Shown: positions 47,193 to 59,000, counted from the stretch's first letter. The stretch: 64,000 bases of DNA from Armillaria gallica (GCA_037576215.1 JBANDB010000002.1:1674001-1738000), one strand, 5' to 3'. Notes: generated from the sequence alone by a model not told the origin. A program made the numbers and translations.

Positions 47193-47501
47193 CCCCAGTC
47201 TAGTACAGTCTCCTGTCGAGGGCTGGCAAATTGATCTGTGTTTCTCATACAAACTTTTCGACGGCCTAATAACCTGCTATTGGTACAAAATACAAAATGC
47301 TGGGTCAACGAAAGGAGTGAGAGCAATAAGGTAATGCAATCCGTATGGGCTGATAGTCAACAACGTTAGAGCTTCAAGGGGCTGCGTGGTAAAGCCGATC
47401 GGCATACTTGGGACGCATTATAAAAGGGCTCGAGTCTCGTCGCAGAGAGAAATGAAATTGGCAGCGAGTATGAAAAAAAAACTTGCTAAAGCAGTGATAA
47501 C

Positions 47502-47560
47502 TCAGAATTAGGGAATCGAACTCCACGAAGCAGCGACATGATCCGTTACGCCAAATCTGG
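47502..47560 (-). ncRNA. tRNA-like A7, no anticodon arm
   Basis: Minus strand. A box TGGCGTAACGG, D stem GCG/CGC, B box AGTTCGATTCC, and a T9 run about 21 nt downstream, the clearest terminator in the family. Confidence 0.55.
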
Positions 47561-47673
47561 CCCTCCTCGAAGTACGACACATTATGGTAGAGGAAACGGT
47601 CCTAGCCGCGTGTTAGTTGTTCTCCCTGAAGTGCAAATATAATCATCATTCAAAATTAAAACGACAACAACCC

Positions 47674-48229
47674 TTATGCGGCTGCGTTCTTACGCTCCAA
47701 CTTCCAAATTCGCACTTTCTCTGTCATGCCTGCGATAACCTCAGCTGGAGTCCTAGTCGACTTTTCGATGACCACCTTGAGAGGCTGTGTCCCGTTGAGG
47801 GTTATCCTCTGGTCGTCTATCAACGAGATCCACTGGATTTCGCCAGGGTCCACACCCCCCTCCTTGACCAGCCACTCCTTGGCGATAGTCCGATCCTTCT
47901 CGCTTTCCTGCAGGTCTCCGAATCCGGCCTATGATACGCGATATACTAGTCCATCAATGTTATAAAATATGAAAATAACAAACTGAAACATGCGCACCTT
48001 GAAGCTAGATACGAGCGTCATACCAGGTTCGTTGCCCCACAGGAGGTACGTAGCCAAGACGTCCATCTTCTCCTTGTCAAAGCCAAAAGTTGATCACGAA
48101 CTCGAGCATTTCATCCTTGTAGTTGTAGGGACTGGGTATGCTCAGGGCTTCCATAACTTTGCGGGCTGTAGAGAAGGACATGAAGTAGCCGCCGATTCTG
48201 TATAGCATGCTGGTGCTGGTGGTGAGCAT
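47674..48229 (-). pseudogene. Hypothetical protein gene, 3' part, one frameshift
   Basis: Exons 47998-48229 and 47674-47928 flank a 69-nt intron (GTGCGC...TAG). From an in-frame ATG at 48229 the product reads MLTTSTSMLYRIGGYFMSFS and on, and ends VIEKSTRTPAEVIAGMTEKV plus a short lysine-rich tail with TAA at 47674. Coherence is lost in a T run (RC of 48085-48088), where one extra base shifts the frame; after it the text resumes GFDKEKMDVLATYLLWG. Upstream it runs into the 48.3-kb repeat, so the 5' part may be lost. Family not recognised; the exon/intron fit and amino-acid texture suggest a real gene or recent pseudogene. Confidence 0.55.
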
Positions 48230-48324
48230 CCATCTCCTATCATGAGAGGAGAAAATATTCCCACCTGCAATGAATGGGTGTCAAAGTAGAATGGTCGGTC
48301 GGCGGCCTTGAACAGAGTATTGGC

Positions 48325-49130
48325 GGTATGTTTTGCAACAGTTACGTGATGGTTTTTTTGCAGTTCAAAACGAAATTGACCAGAGACGCGGATCCAGCGC
48401 TATCCGAGAGAAGCGAGACTGGGACAACAAAGATATACGACGGTGCTCGAACGCTACGGTCGAGGTTTCTACTATATTGAATATGTTAGGCAGACAACTC
48501 ACCGACAAAAACCGCGATATACTCACCTGATTCGGAGCTTGACGACAATTTCTCATAGTGACGTGAATCCTGGCTTGCGCATACAATCAGCAGCGAGATC
48601 GAATAGCGTAGCGAGATACGGGTAAGACGTCGTGGTGAGAGGAAAGACCTGAATTGTTCCCGCGATCCTGGTCCATTTTCTGATACTACCATGATCACCA
48701 TCCGCGTCACCCTCGAAACGCTGCATCCACTAAGCATCCCAGTGTTCTAAAGGATTCGCGTCACTGGTTTGTTTTTGCCGACTTTCAATGTACTGTTACA
48801 TCAGGGCAGGCAGGAATCACGTTACCGAGGATTGCCGTCGAGCATTCTTCGCCTCGGCAGGTGAGTATATCGCAATTTGTCGCTATTAGTTGTCTGACTG
48901 TAGCGTCTAGCCCAGATCTCACCCTGATACATATCTCATACCTCGACTTCACCCGTGTCAAGCCTTCACTGCCCCTGTCTCGCGTCTCTCTGGATTCACT
49001 GAGCGTCTACAAAACTCTCGTGTTCGAAGGAGTTGTGGATGCATCGCTCGGAGACACATTGTCCTGTGTAAGTCCTTTGTGTTGTTTGTTATTCTTCACT
49101 GTCTGACTGTAGTTGGACTATCTTTATCGC
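48325..49130. repeat. Direct repeat flanking the HET gene, left copy
   Basis: Collinear with 52530-53410. It is internally an inverted repeat: AGGTGAGTATATCGC occurs on the minus strand near 48540 and on the plus strand near 48857, each followed by similar sequence. Confidence 0.85.
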
Positions 49131-49711
49131 CATAACGCGGACACAATCTCCGCCGGTTTTGGGACAGCTAGGATATGCTCGCCTAATCTGAACCTCGGCA
49201 AGCCAAGTCAGAGAGGGATTTAAAATTGTGATGGAGGTGGATGTGTGGCCATTGTGGTGGGATGGAGACTATCGTGGGGTACACGGCCTTTCGAAGTATG
49301 TGTTTGCAATCCACTGTCGGTGTCGGAGATTCCGATCTTTGCCCAGCCTATCACCCTCCACGAGTTACCGAGATATAGTACGTGTTCTTGCATAACACGT
49401 CTCGCAGAGCCGTCGATGAAGCTGATAAGGAGGGTGGGCTGACAAGGGTCTAGAGAGCAGGCTCTGCAAGGAAGCCCTTCAACAGGAACGAGCAGCCCGT
49501 CTACTGATAGAGGCTGAAATCAATGAGCTTCGAGCGACGATAGCGAGACTTGAACTTGAGCAGCCTGCTGGTAATGTGTCCACCAATGCGTGAAGTCTTT
49601 TTATTTCTCCCTCATTCATCATCTTCAACTGTGCTACGCTTCAACGGATCACGGACGCTGGGAGTAATTCAGCTCGCCTTCAATATCCGCTATATTGAAT
49701 ACCATGGCTGC
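49131..49711. other. Intergenic between the repeat and the HET gene
   Basis: No gene recognised. Confidence 0.3.
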
Positions 49712-51801
49712 CTAATACACCGACAGTGGCCGTATGTATGACTCCGGCCCGCCCACGCAGAAGCGATGCTCCTTCCATGTCGAAGCCCAATGAAGCGCCT
49801 CATAACTGAGCAAGAAGTACGAGCGTACGTGATACTTGTCCTCAGCGTGCTCAGTCACGAGCATTGCACGGATGTTATTGCCCGTTGTCTCCGCAGGGAA
49901 GCCGTTGTAAAAGCCTAGCAAGACTGCAAAGGATCGAGGACGCTGAGTTTGGGTCGAAGCTACGCTGCTATCGTGCAAAGTGGCCAAGTCAGCACTGACG
50001 GTCCAAGTTGATCCATCGACTGCTCTGAGTTGTGCAGGATGTGCAGGATGATCATACAGCGAGTCTGTTGATAATGTAGTTTTTGTGTGGACAGGTAGCA
50101 CACGAACAGCCAACGCATCAAACGTGTGATATCCACTGTCCTCCATCGATCCCTTAGGGTGTGGACATAGTCCTACTTGATTAGGGTAGATGGCTTCTAT
50201 AAACCTCACCGCTTCTTGTTCGCCGCCAGGAAGGTCAAAGAGTGCTTTGCCAGCAACGGACGTCTTTGGGAACACAGGAAATGTAGAGAGAAATGGGCAC
50301 GGGGGTAGGTATACTGATATACCGAGCCAACTTGCACTACGACCCTGGCGAAGGATCTCCCGTGCGAGCGCGATGGTTGCACCGATACGATCATCTTCCG
50401 AAAACTCTCTCAGATCTAACGACACTCCGAGTATGCCCATGATACTGAGAACCATGTCAAGCGGGCGCGAGGAAGTGCGCAAAAGGGCGCATTGCCAGAT
50501 GGAGAAGTCACGCATCTCTTCTGTGTCAAGGTTTTCAATCGCAAAGCTGAGCGCTGAAACGTGCGGCAGGAGAATGTGGGCTGTGTTCCCGTGGTGCAAC
50601 ACAGTTGGGTCGGATGGTTGCTTTCCGAACAATGCTGCTTCCATGGGGAGACCCGATGCTGTTTTATCCGTGGTATTGTCAGGAGCGATCCATTGGAAGT
50701 GTCCGATCGTGCATGCGTCGAGCGCGAAGCTCAACGACGTCATGGCTGACCGTTGAGGAGTGACCACCTCCAACATTCCGTAGGATGTACCGTCGGCGCC
50801 ATCTGCGCGTAGCTCGCCGTGCCCATGTGACCAAGAAAATAGGACAGCGACCGATGGAGGGGCGACTACCTCCTGCAGCGTCCAGCCTCGGTAGATCCAT
50901 TGCGTTTCTTCGCTGAATGAGACGAGAAAGCGCAGTCCGCTGGGCACAACCACGCATACAGTGGCAAAGCAATACAGCCGGTACATCTCGCGAATTTGCC
51001 ACCATTTATCTTGCTTGTTCGTCTGCATGATGCATAGACGGTCCAGCCAGAGATGCGAGGCTCCACATGCGAGGGATGCTGCACATGCGTCATGAAGAAC
51101 GTCCAGGCCAATCGGATCTGCATCTTCTGCGCCTCGGACAGAGAACTCTTGGCTGGTATCGCTGTTCGCTAAGCTGTTACCGCGCCACACGTAGGAGAGT
51201 GCTGCATATATAACGCGCGGAAACTCGGTGAACTCTCCGATACGCAGCACACGATTGGAGACTACTTCTGCGCAATCCACAAGACGATATCTCTCGGGAG
51301 TGGCAGTAAAAGTGATGTCCAAAGGCGTATCTCGCTGGGATAACTCATCGAAGGAGACTCGGCAGATCTCTTTGTATGTCAGATCCTGTATGTAATCGAG
51401 TCGTCAACCGCAACATCCTTGTGAGAAAGGTATCTGACGTACTGGTGTGGCAGTGGTATAACCATCCGCCTGAGGAGCTGATAGCAAGCCTTGAATGGCC
51501 TTAGTTCGATCGGATATAGTTTTCGGGTAACCGGGAAGATATGAGGGCAGCGAGCGGATTTCTTGCCGTCGAGCTTCGGTGTCTGCAGAATAAGCCATTC
51601 ACTGGCAGATCGATCTGCAAGAGTCGTCGAGCCTGTGAGGGATTGGCGAGATATGTTTATGTAATAATGCAGTTTTATCTGAAGGTGGAGGATTCGAGAC
51701 AGTGGTAAGTAAGAAGGAAAACGAAGTCGGTTCCCCTTTTGGAGGAATGCGGTCAAAGAAGTGATCACAACTTCCTCTTTTGCCAAAACCATCATGTCCA
51801 A
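49712..51801 (-). CDS. HET-domain protein (heterokaryon incompatibility type)
   Basis: The long minus-strand frame 49712-51322 encodes the HET domain: YAALSYVWRG at residues 39-48, LWLDRLCIMQ at 91-100 and RGWTLQEVVAP at 145-155, the three conserved HET blocks. In ascomycetes such proteins trigger cell death on fusion of unlike strains; in basidiomycetes the role is less clear. The frame extends above 51322 (DLTYKEICRVSFDELSQRDT), and an upstream frame to about 51801 (KLYPIELRPFKACYQLLRRM) is probably exon 1, joined by a short intron ending ACAG at about 51378. The donor is unresolved: a good GTACGT gives the wrong phase, while a phase-compatible GTCAGA is weak. Start codon not fixed. The ~380 residues after the HET core have no motif I recognise. 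The gene lies between two direct repeats. Confidence 0.9.
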
Positions 51802-52529
51802 TCCTCTACGCCCAGTGCATGCGACGCCGTCGTCGCCATTCTTGGATCCTTTGGTGTCACTCGTTCAGCCAGTAGAGCTTCGATAACGTTCGGGGAATCA
51901 TGACAGGAAGGGCTGAGTAGTGGTTGAGGGGTTGATGGATAAGAAAAGCTGGTGGACTTTGGCTGTCTGGTACGCGGTATTTTGCAATCGCGAATATTTA
52001 GAGTGCTGATTCGTCTTAAGACGCTGGTACTTCTGTATCGACATAGAAATCACTATGGATATGTCGCGCTGTGACTTAGCCTTTCCACTACAAAATGCAA
52101 ACTCGGGAAGATCATACTCAAAGTCTCAAGGAATCGCAGCTCCATGGACAGAGGAAGCGTCTTCATGGCATGTGCGTTGGTTGAAAGTGATGGCTACCAT
52201 AAGATGTTGACGCCATAACCTTATACTCTGCACACGACCTCGGAACGTACTGGACTGGAAACACCTTGACAATATTGGCGACTGGATGACGGATGAAACA
52301 CACTGTCGGAACCGTCCCGTCTGAACAATGGTTAGTCGTCATCATAATGGAAAGAAGGATAATACGCTAACTGTGATCATCAATTATAGTACTTGCCCAC
52401 CCTCCAGAACGACGTCCAAGCGGTCGGCTCGCGTTTTACACGTTTTCCAGTGCTGGGTTCACCTCTCCTTCGCGTCATGTTCCGTTGCGAATGTGCCTTT
52501 CATTGATGCGATAGGAGATTAGCACCGGA
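51802..52529. other. Upstream region of the HET gene, no other gene recognised
   Basis: Probable promoter side of the HET gene. I could not pick a TATA box or start site with confidence. Confidence 0.35.
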
Positions 52530-53410
52530 AATGGTATGACTGGCAACGGTTACATGATGGTTTTTGCAGTTCCAAAACGAAATCCTGTTTAACTGGAGAC
52601 ACGGATCCAGCGCTGTTCGAGAGACGCGGGACTGGGACAACGAAGATATACGACGGTGCTCGAACGCTACGGTTGAGGTTGAGGCTGTATGGATATGTTA
52701 GGCAGACAAGTCAGCGACAACAACTGCGATATACTCACCTGATTCGGAGCTCGACGGCAATTTCTCAGTGACGTGAAACCTGGCTGGGCCATACATTCAG
52801 CAGCGATATTGAAGAATCCTGCATAGCGTAGCGAGATACGGGTAAGGTGCCGTCGTGGCGAGAGGAAAGGCCTGACTCGTTCCCACGATACCGACCCATT
52901 GTCCGATACTACCATGATCACCGTCCCCATCACCCTCGAAACAATGTTGCATCCACTAAGCATGTACGAAATCCCGGTGCTCTAAAGGATTCCCGTCACT
53001 GGTTCATTTTGGCCGACTTTCGATGTACCGTTACGTCGCTGTTATGCAGGACTCCTTGGGCAAGCAGGAATCGCGTTACCGAGGATTACCGCCGAGTATT
53101 CTTCGACTCAGCAGGTGAGTGTATCGCAACTTTTGTCACTATAAGTAGTCTGACTGTAGCGCTTAGTCCATGAGATATCGCCCTCATATGTATTTCACAC
53201 CTCGACTTCAACCATGTCAAGCGCTGTCGTTTATCCTCACTGTCCCAGTCTCGCATCTCTCTGAGTGTCTACAAAACTCTTGTGTTCGAATGATCCGCGG
53301 CAGCACTGGTTCTGGATACGCCGCTCGGAGGCATATCGTCCCTAGGCCTGTGTGAGTCCATCATGTTGTTTGTTATTCTGCACCGTCTGGCTATAGTTGG
53401 GTTATCTTTG
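52530..53410. repeat. Direct repeat flanking the HET gene, right copy
   Basis: Same order as 48325-49130, including an intron-like unit (GTGAGTGTATCGC...CTGACTGTAG) and the block ending TGTTGTTTGTTATTCT. Divergence is moderate and spread out. Confidence 0.85.
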
Positions 53411-53812
53411 TGTCTGCAGGCTCGAGCGCCTGATCCCGTTCCCTTGCCTATAATCCACATACCCAATCCTAGCCTTCAAGCTTCCGGCTCTGCTCTTTTA
53501 CTGTCCGCGTACCTGTCCGTCATATGCGAGATGTCCCGGCGTCGATATCCTTACCACTGCAAAATCGTAGCCCAAAATGTCATTGCAAAGAATTTTCCCT
53601 TCCAATCGTGCGTTATTCTCCTAGCACACTCTTGCTTTGTACTCATGTGCGAGGGTAGGTTGGAAGCGCGGACCAATCCTTCAGCTTCAGCGCCAAACGC
53701 CGTTGCTCGTGGAATAGTAGGACGGAGGGAGCGGACGATGCGGAGGAGGAGAACAACTGGATGTTGTTTTCTAGAGGGGTACGTTGCCTTCGCAGACAGT
53801 GAAACAAAGCTC

Positions 53813-54240
53813 ACCTAGCAGATGACAGGGAACCCCGTTTCTCGACAAGTGCCGGTAGAGTTCGCATTCCGAAATGGCATATCGACTCACAAGGGCATGG
53901 ATTTGACAAGATGTAACTTCGAATTTATTATAAAATATTCATTCTACCATTCAAATATTCATGAATCGAATACGAGGGGCCGAACCACGCGTTAGGTTAC
54001 TAGCCGTTACCTATCCGAGCCGTAGTAGTCCTCGAAATTTGACGTACAACCTAGCGTGTAATCTCTGTGCTCTCAAATTCAAACCTGAAACCACTCTGAC
54101 AGAGACGTCAGCCTTACCACCGCCTCGTACGGTAGGCACAGACCTCTGACATTCGAATACTATCCGCTGGATTCTCATCACGGCTTATAATCGGACAATT
54201 AGACGTATTCATGAGGCGAACGAGAAGGCAGCCCTTGCCC
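53813..54240. repeat. Dispersed repeat with tRNA-like D, copy 1
   Basis: Collinear with 63541-64000, beginning CACCTAGCAGAT and including CATTCCGAAATnGCATATCG. Copy 2 runs off the window end. Confidence 0.8.
53967..54017 (-). ncRNA. tRNA-like D1, no anticodon arm
   Basis: Minus strand, 51 nt. Acceptor CGGATAG/GTATTCG pairs 6 of 7, and the D stem TAGGT/ACCTA is perfect around AACGGCTAGTA. The T arm is eroded relative to D2. Confidence 0.45.
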
Positions 54241-55452
54241 TGGTAATTGGGGGACGGCGAGAGCGACGAGCGGGAGAATAGTGCGCCTCGCGAAGTATGT
54301 GTCGATCCTGTAAATCTCTGAGAACAACGTTCGGGAATATGACCGTGCCGATCATGCGATCTTCATCATGGCAGAACGGGGCCGAAATGATCAGTCCGAT
54401 ACACTGTCCGAACCCAACCTGTCCGGGTTGGGGAATTATGTTTGGGTGGATAAGGGGCATCCTCTATGTCTTCTATGTACACTATATGCTCGATAGCAGG
54501 GTCGAGTGTTGGAGTTTAGGTGGCAGCGACTCGGAAACGGGACGTGGTTGACTCGAAGGGCAGGTATATTCTGTCGTAGTGTACGGAGACAGTGGTGGTT
54601 CGTAGTCAAGAAGAGATAGGTACGAAATGTCAAAGTGTAAAGTAAGCGGTAAATAGGTATAAATAGAAGGTGGCGTTAGAGCCGTGAAAACCAATTCTCA
54701 ATATCGAGAACGTAGGTTTCTTGAAAAAGAGCACCCGTCCTGTTTGGTTGCCGAGTATCCGAAAAGGGAACCTCACAGCCACAATCTTTTTCGTTAGCCC
54801 TTCCAGGTGGAAGTAATACTTTTACGATTGGCTCCAGAAATTGAGCAGTTGCGTTTAATAATGATATTTATTAGATGTGGGCCTTAAAGTAGTTCAAGGT
54901 TGATTTTCCATGCTTGAGAGTACTTCGGAGATTGCTGGATTGCCGAGATGCCGGCTACCTACTTTGGTGCCGCCGGCATCATTGCCATTCCCACTTGTTA
55001 GAACATGGCGAAAACTTACTTCTGAAGACATAAAACTAGTCAATATTGCAAGGACATAGTAATATCACCAGCATCAGCAATAACAGTTACTTTTCGTCGA
55101 GTTTTGGTCTGGCCGGACAACCGAACCCGGACGGCCGGTCGGACAGTGTACCGGACTTCTCATTTCAGCCTCGCCCTCCATCATGGCAGGCATTTTCGGG
55201 CGTGCCTCAGCTAACGGTATCTCCTGTGCAACCATACTTCAACCTCTGTGCCCAACCTCTTCCTGCTCCTATCCAAGCCTGATCGCCATTCCTACACACC
55301 GTATCTCGACTTGAGAAAAAATGCTTATTCGATGCCGAGAAACGTCCCAGACTTGGCAGTTTTTGTGTCGAAACAGATTGGGACTGCGAGAATTTAAAAA
55401 GCGATATGATCAAACGAAGGAGAAGAATAAAAGAAATCGATATTTCCCGTGA
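54241..55452. other. No gene assigned
   Basis: Minus-strand frame 54209-54460 (QCIGLIISAPFCHDEDRMIG) has the texture of a real C-terminus but cannot be named. A Pro-rich plus-strand frame at 55046-55282 is equally unplaced. Confidence 0.3.
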
Positions 55453-55512
55453 TTTAGACCTGGGGAATCGAACCCCGCAAGGCAACGACATCATCCGTTA
55501 CTCCATCCTTCC
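55453..55512 (-). ncRNA. tRNA-like A8, no anticodon arm
   Basis: Minus strand. Box A variant TGGAGTAACGG, B box GGTTCGATTCC, TTTT downstream. Acceptor weak. Confidence 0.45.
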
Positions 55513-55641
55513 TTTAGGACTTGTTTGTCTAAGGCATCTCAGTCTGTATGGATGCTGCACTCATGGATTTTCCTCAGAAAGATATCGCCGAAGAGAGAAA
55601 TAATTCTAGCAGAGAGTAAAAGGAACAAGGAGAGGCAGAAT

Positions 55642-55703
55642 CCATGTATTCAGGGAATCATAAGCCTACGAAACAGAGATATCATCCATTACGTCGTATC
55701 TGG
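55642..55703 (-). ncRNA. tRNA-like A9, degraded
   Basis: Minus strand. The body is alignable to the A family (GTAATGGATGAT) but the B box is lost. Its flank, with CTTGTACGC, matches the flank of A2. Confidence 0.35.
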
Positions 55704-57059
55704 GATCTTCTTGTACGCAGACTTGTCTATCCAAAGCGTCTCGCTCTCGCATCAACTTTCCGACTTGAAGGAGGCCAAACACGGTCACTACGGAACAGCA
55801 CTCTCGGCTGGTCATTACGCTCTTCTTCGCAAAGTGCGTCGTGGCAAATTAATCGATGAGCCAGATAATCCTTCCCGGGAGAGCAGTACGGAGAGTCGCT
55901 GTCGACGAAGCACCGTTGCGAGTAGTCAGGACGTCGTCACAAGACTTCATGACTGGCACGATAATGTTGTTCATCATCCCGTAAATGACCGAGAGGAGCT
56001 CAAATGGTGACACATTGAGCGCTTCGGATTGGCGAGATAATGAGGCTCTCTGCGTCCGCTGAAGTGATGCTGGGTTGTACTGGGGAGAGTGACGGCTGAG
56101 ATTATTCCCACGATATCGGTCCTTCGTCCGATACCACCGCACTGACTGGGTCAGGCCCCCTTTCGCTCTCAACATATCCGCGTCACAAGTCTACCGCACC
56201 AACGTATACCATTTGCAAGGATTCTTGCATCTTCAAACCCGTGAACAAGGCCAAGGACGTAAAGCTAGTCATCATCAACATGTCGACTTGAATTTGGACG
56301 CTCTTGCACGCGAGGTTTATTCCATGGTCCATGGACTTTTGACCGAATGTCATTTTGCGGAGGATTTGATGTGGAGGGACTGGTTGGAGATCCTAGGCTG
56401 GGGAGACTCGACTGTGAGTACGTCGTCGTCCACCTCCACGCCGTACTGATTCTCTACAACGAACTAGTATACATCCATACCGATGCAACTTTGCCCATCC
56501 AGATTTGACATTTTGGGGGCCACGGGATAGGCTAGAATTGGGTTGAACGGTATAGGGAAACTAGGTACGTCTATTGTATGATTTATCTTCTAGCATCACC
56601 ATGTAACAAATAACATAGTGTACTCATGTGCGAAACAGTCAATAACAGTCACCAGCCAGCGAACCCCCCACGTCAAAGTGCTCCATCCCTGCAGACCACC
56701 TCCTCCCGTCCCATCCCTGCACACAGCAAAGCGAATGCGCGAGTCCAGCCAGACGCTCCTCCCCTCCTGTTCCGTCCCTACCCCACGCACGTTGCCGTAG
56801 CCACCATCTCTGTCGTCTGACGTTAACGTGACATACGGCTGTCCGATGAGGGACGTCGTGTTCGAGTTGGTGGTGTTGAAGATGGGGAAAGACGGCGGAC
56901 AGCGGAGAGCATCCATTCTACAGGCGCAGCTGCATCGTCACGCGCACGAACCAGGCTGGCGCACCACGTCTCGTCAACTTCCCAGATCGCCTCCAGACTG
57001 CCGCCTGCCCCTCTCATCGATGTCGTTCTCCATGTCTTGATGAGCGTCTCCCTGTAGCA
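55704..57059. other. Repeat fragments, no gene assigned
   Basis: 55860-56150 includes arms similar to the repeats around the HET gene (TTCCCACGATATCGGTCC). The remaining frames on both strands are unplaced. Confidence 0.3.
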
Positions 57060-57579
57060 TACGGAAGTTCACACATGTATGGACCATGCACCAATCCAGT
57101 GCATTCATCGACCCTTCTCGACACATCCGTATTGCACGAAGTCGCAGCCTTCGAGACGCCAACGCGCCTCGCTTCCACTGATGTCCATGCCTTCGTAAGG
57201 AAACAGGACCGTGCACGTTCTCCTGATAGAGCACATCGACGACAAGGATTTCCGCATCCTCGTCCCTGTACAAAAGGCCAAGGGCGTCTGCCCAGCACAC
57301 AGATTCGCCACGGCCCTCGACTTGAACCTAGGCGCATTGAACTTTCAGTCGAGGAACATCATGGTTGGACGCCGCATCGAGTTTTGCGAGAAGGACGACT
57401 GCCAGGTGCGCTCAGAGGTGGATTTGGACGATGTTCGTGAGACGTTGGTCGATCTGGAAAATGTCGGGCTAGCCAATCTGATGAAGAAACTGGGGTATCG
57501 AGCAAAGGTCGTCAATAAGCAGCGGCAGAGGTACCTTAAACGCTGGTTGGAGAACGGGATCCAACAATTGGGGCGATAA
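57060..57579 (+). pseudogene. R2 family gene, copy c (best preserved)
   Basis: The last exon-like frame, 57211-57579, encodes 122 residues including HIDDKDFRILVPVQKAKGV, then FCEKDDCQVRSEVDLDDVRE, then a basic C-terminus KKLGYRAKVVNKQRQRYLKR, with stop TAA. Upstream, in another frame, VAAFETPTRLAST matches copy b. A stop and frame change near 57195 mean even this copy may be broken, or an intron is unrecognised there. tRNA-like A10 follows about 230 bp downstream on the same strand. Function unknown. Confidence 0.55.
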
Positions 57580-57808
57580 ACCTTGCCGTACGTACCTCGT
57601 CGTCTACCTCCCTGCTATACTGATGATCTACCACCAGTATATCCGGCCTACATTGCATATCATCGAAGATCTTCGTATCCTTGAACACCGCGGCCCACCC
57701 TTCGTCACTCACCGTAACAAGAGGATCTTCAGTTCTACGTATCCGGCGGCTCCATCGTGTTCGGCTGAGAATTGGCGTTGTGTCTCTTAGAAGGAAGGCT
57801 AGTGTCAT

Positions 57809-57870
57809 CCTGATATGGCCTAACGGACAGAGTCGCTGCTTCCCAGCGGGGTTCGATTCCCCAGATCTGG
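57809..57870 (+). ncRNA. tRNA-like A10
   Basis: A box TGGCCTAACGG and B box GGTTCGATTCC. Here the linker can form a small hairpin (CGCTG-CTTCC-CAGCG), a possible relic of an anticodon arm. TTTT about 30 nt downstream. Confidence 0.5.
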
Positions 57871-57977
57871 CTTGTAGACTGGCATGGCGTGCGATTCATT
57901 TTCTTGCCGTTGATTCTCTTTCCTGGATGTGTTTTGCAATCACAATCACCTTTCCATACCAAAGTTTCCCTCTATAA

Positions 57978-58735
57978 CTATATGAGAATATTTTTCCTCG
58001 TTGATGCTAAACGACGGTTTATAAGTACCCTCTTCACTTCATTGACTCGGTAGAAAGGTTGCAGCAAGGCTTTAATGCATCGAGGAGGAAGTGGGATGAG
58101 TGGGTGTGTCGCCTAAAAAATGACCTCTCGCACAGGAGCCAATGTATCATCATCATATTACACGGCGTGGTCCGCTGTAGAAACGGCCGTGGCGTACAGT
58201 ACACTTTGATGACGTAGCGGATAGCGTTGCTTCCATCATCGTGCAGGGGATCGCCTCCCTTCTGGATCATACACATTGTATGCAGCATTCATTTTCCACT
58301 ACAGGAGGGTCAGTCAAATTTCAGTTGGTCGTCTGAGTCGCCAAAGAGGACTGGACTCTCGACGATACTTTCGACATGAACGATGCGCAGATCTTCGAAT
58401 GCCGGGGAGACGAAGAGCTAGGCGACTCAGCGCTCTGGTCGCTAGTTAAAAAAGAGACGCGAGTGAAAGTTTCCCTTGAGAACAACTCTAGCAAGCAGCA
58501 GATACACCACCGTGCGCAATTGAGGATATTTTATTCAGACCCAAGATCAGTGGCCGGGTGTTCGAGTCAGGAAGTCCTCTACAGAGGCAAAATATACCGT
58601 CTGATCTGAATCGTGTTATGCCATGGGATCGACTATCTAACTGGCATTGGTTATTATCCACTCTTATGGGCGAAGTAGAAACTAGGAAGCTTTCCTCCTC
58701 AGTACTAGTGGCAAAATACTGGAGCAGTGACTGTT
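57978..58735. other. Intergenic, no gene recognised
   Basis: Short frames only; a 77-codon frame at 58376-58609 has no motif. Confidence 0.3.
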
Positions 58736-58795
58736 AGAACTTGGACAATCGAACCCTAGCGCTAAATCCTACTTTGCCCCAGACCGGTATTGTAG
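58736..58795 (-). ncRNA. tRNA-like F, degraded
   Basis: Minus strand. GGGTTCGATTG resembles a mutated B box, and the body is alignable only loosely with the A family. Confidence 0.2.
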
Positions 58796-58941
58796 CCGTG
58801 GAAGCTTCCAATGTCCCCACTCTCTAGTATTAAGTGACTCGGAGTTCATTGATGTACACGGTAACTAGTACACGCTTGAGCTTGACGATTACGATGCTCG
58901 CGTTCGCGATATATACAATGAGATATATTGATCAACACGTC

Positions 58942-59000
58942 TTGGCTTGGTGAAAGAGAAAAACGCAAGTCCAGCCCAGGGTTCGAATCCCTGTAGCCGA
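58942..59000 (+). ncRNA. tRNA-like E, no anticodon arm
   Basis: 59 nt. Acceptor TTGGCTT/TAGCCGA pairs 6 of 7, short D stem GTG/CGC, and a perfect T arm CAGGG/CCCTG with loop TTCGAAT. T5 about 30 nt downstream. Sequence distinct from the A and D families but same layout; the D loop lacks a clear GG. Confidence 0.45.

Noticed and set aside
50190..50756. Plus-strand 188-residue frame
   Set aside because: Antisense to the HET-domain coding sequence and without motifs of its own.
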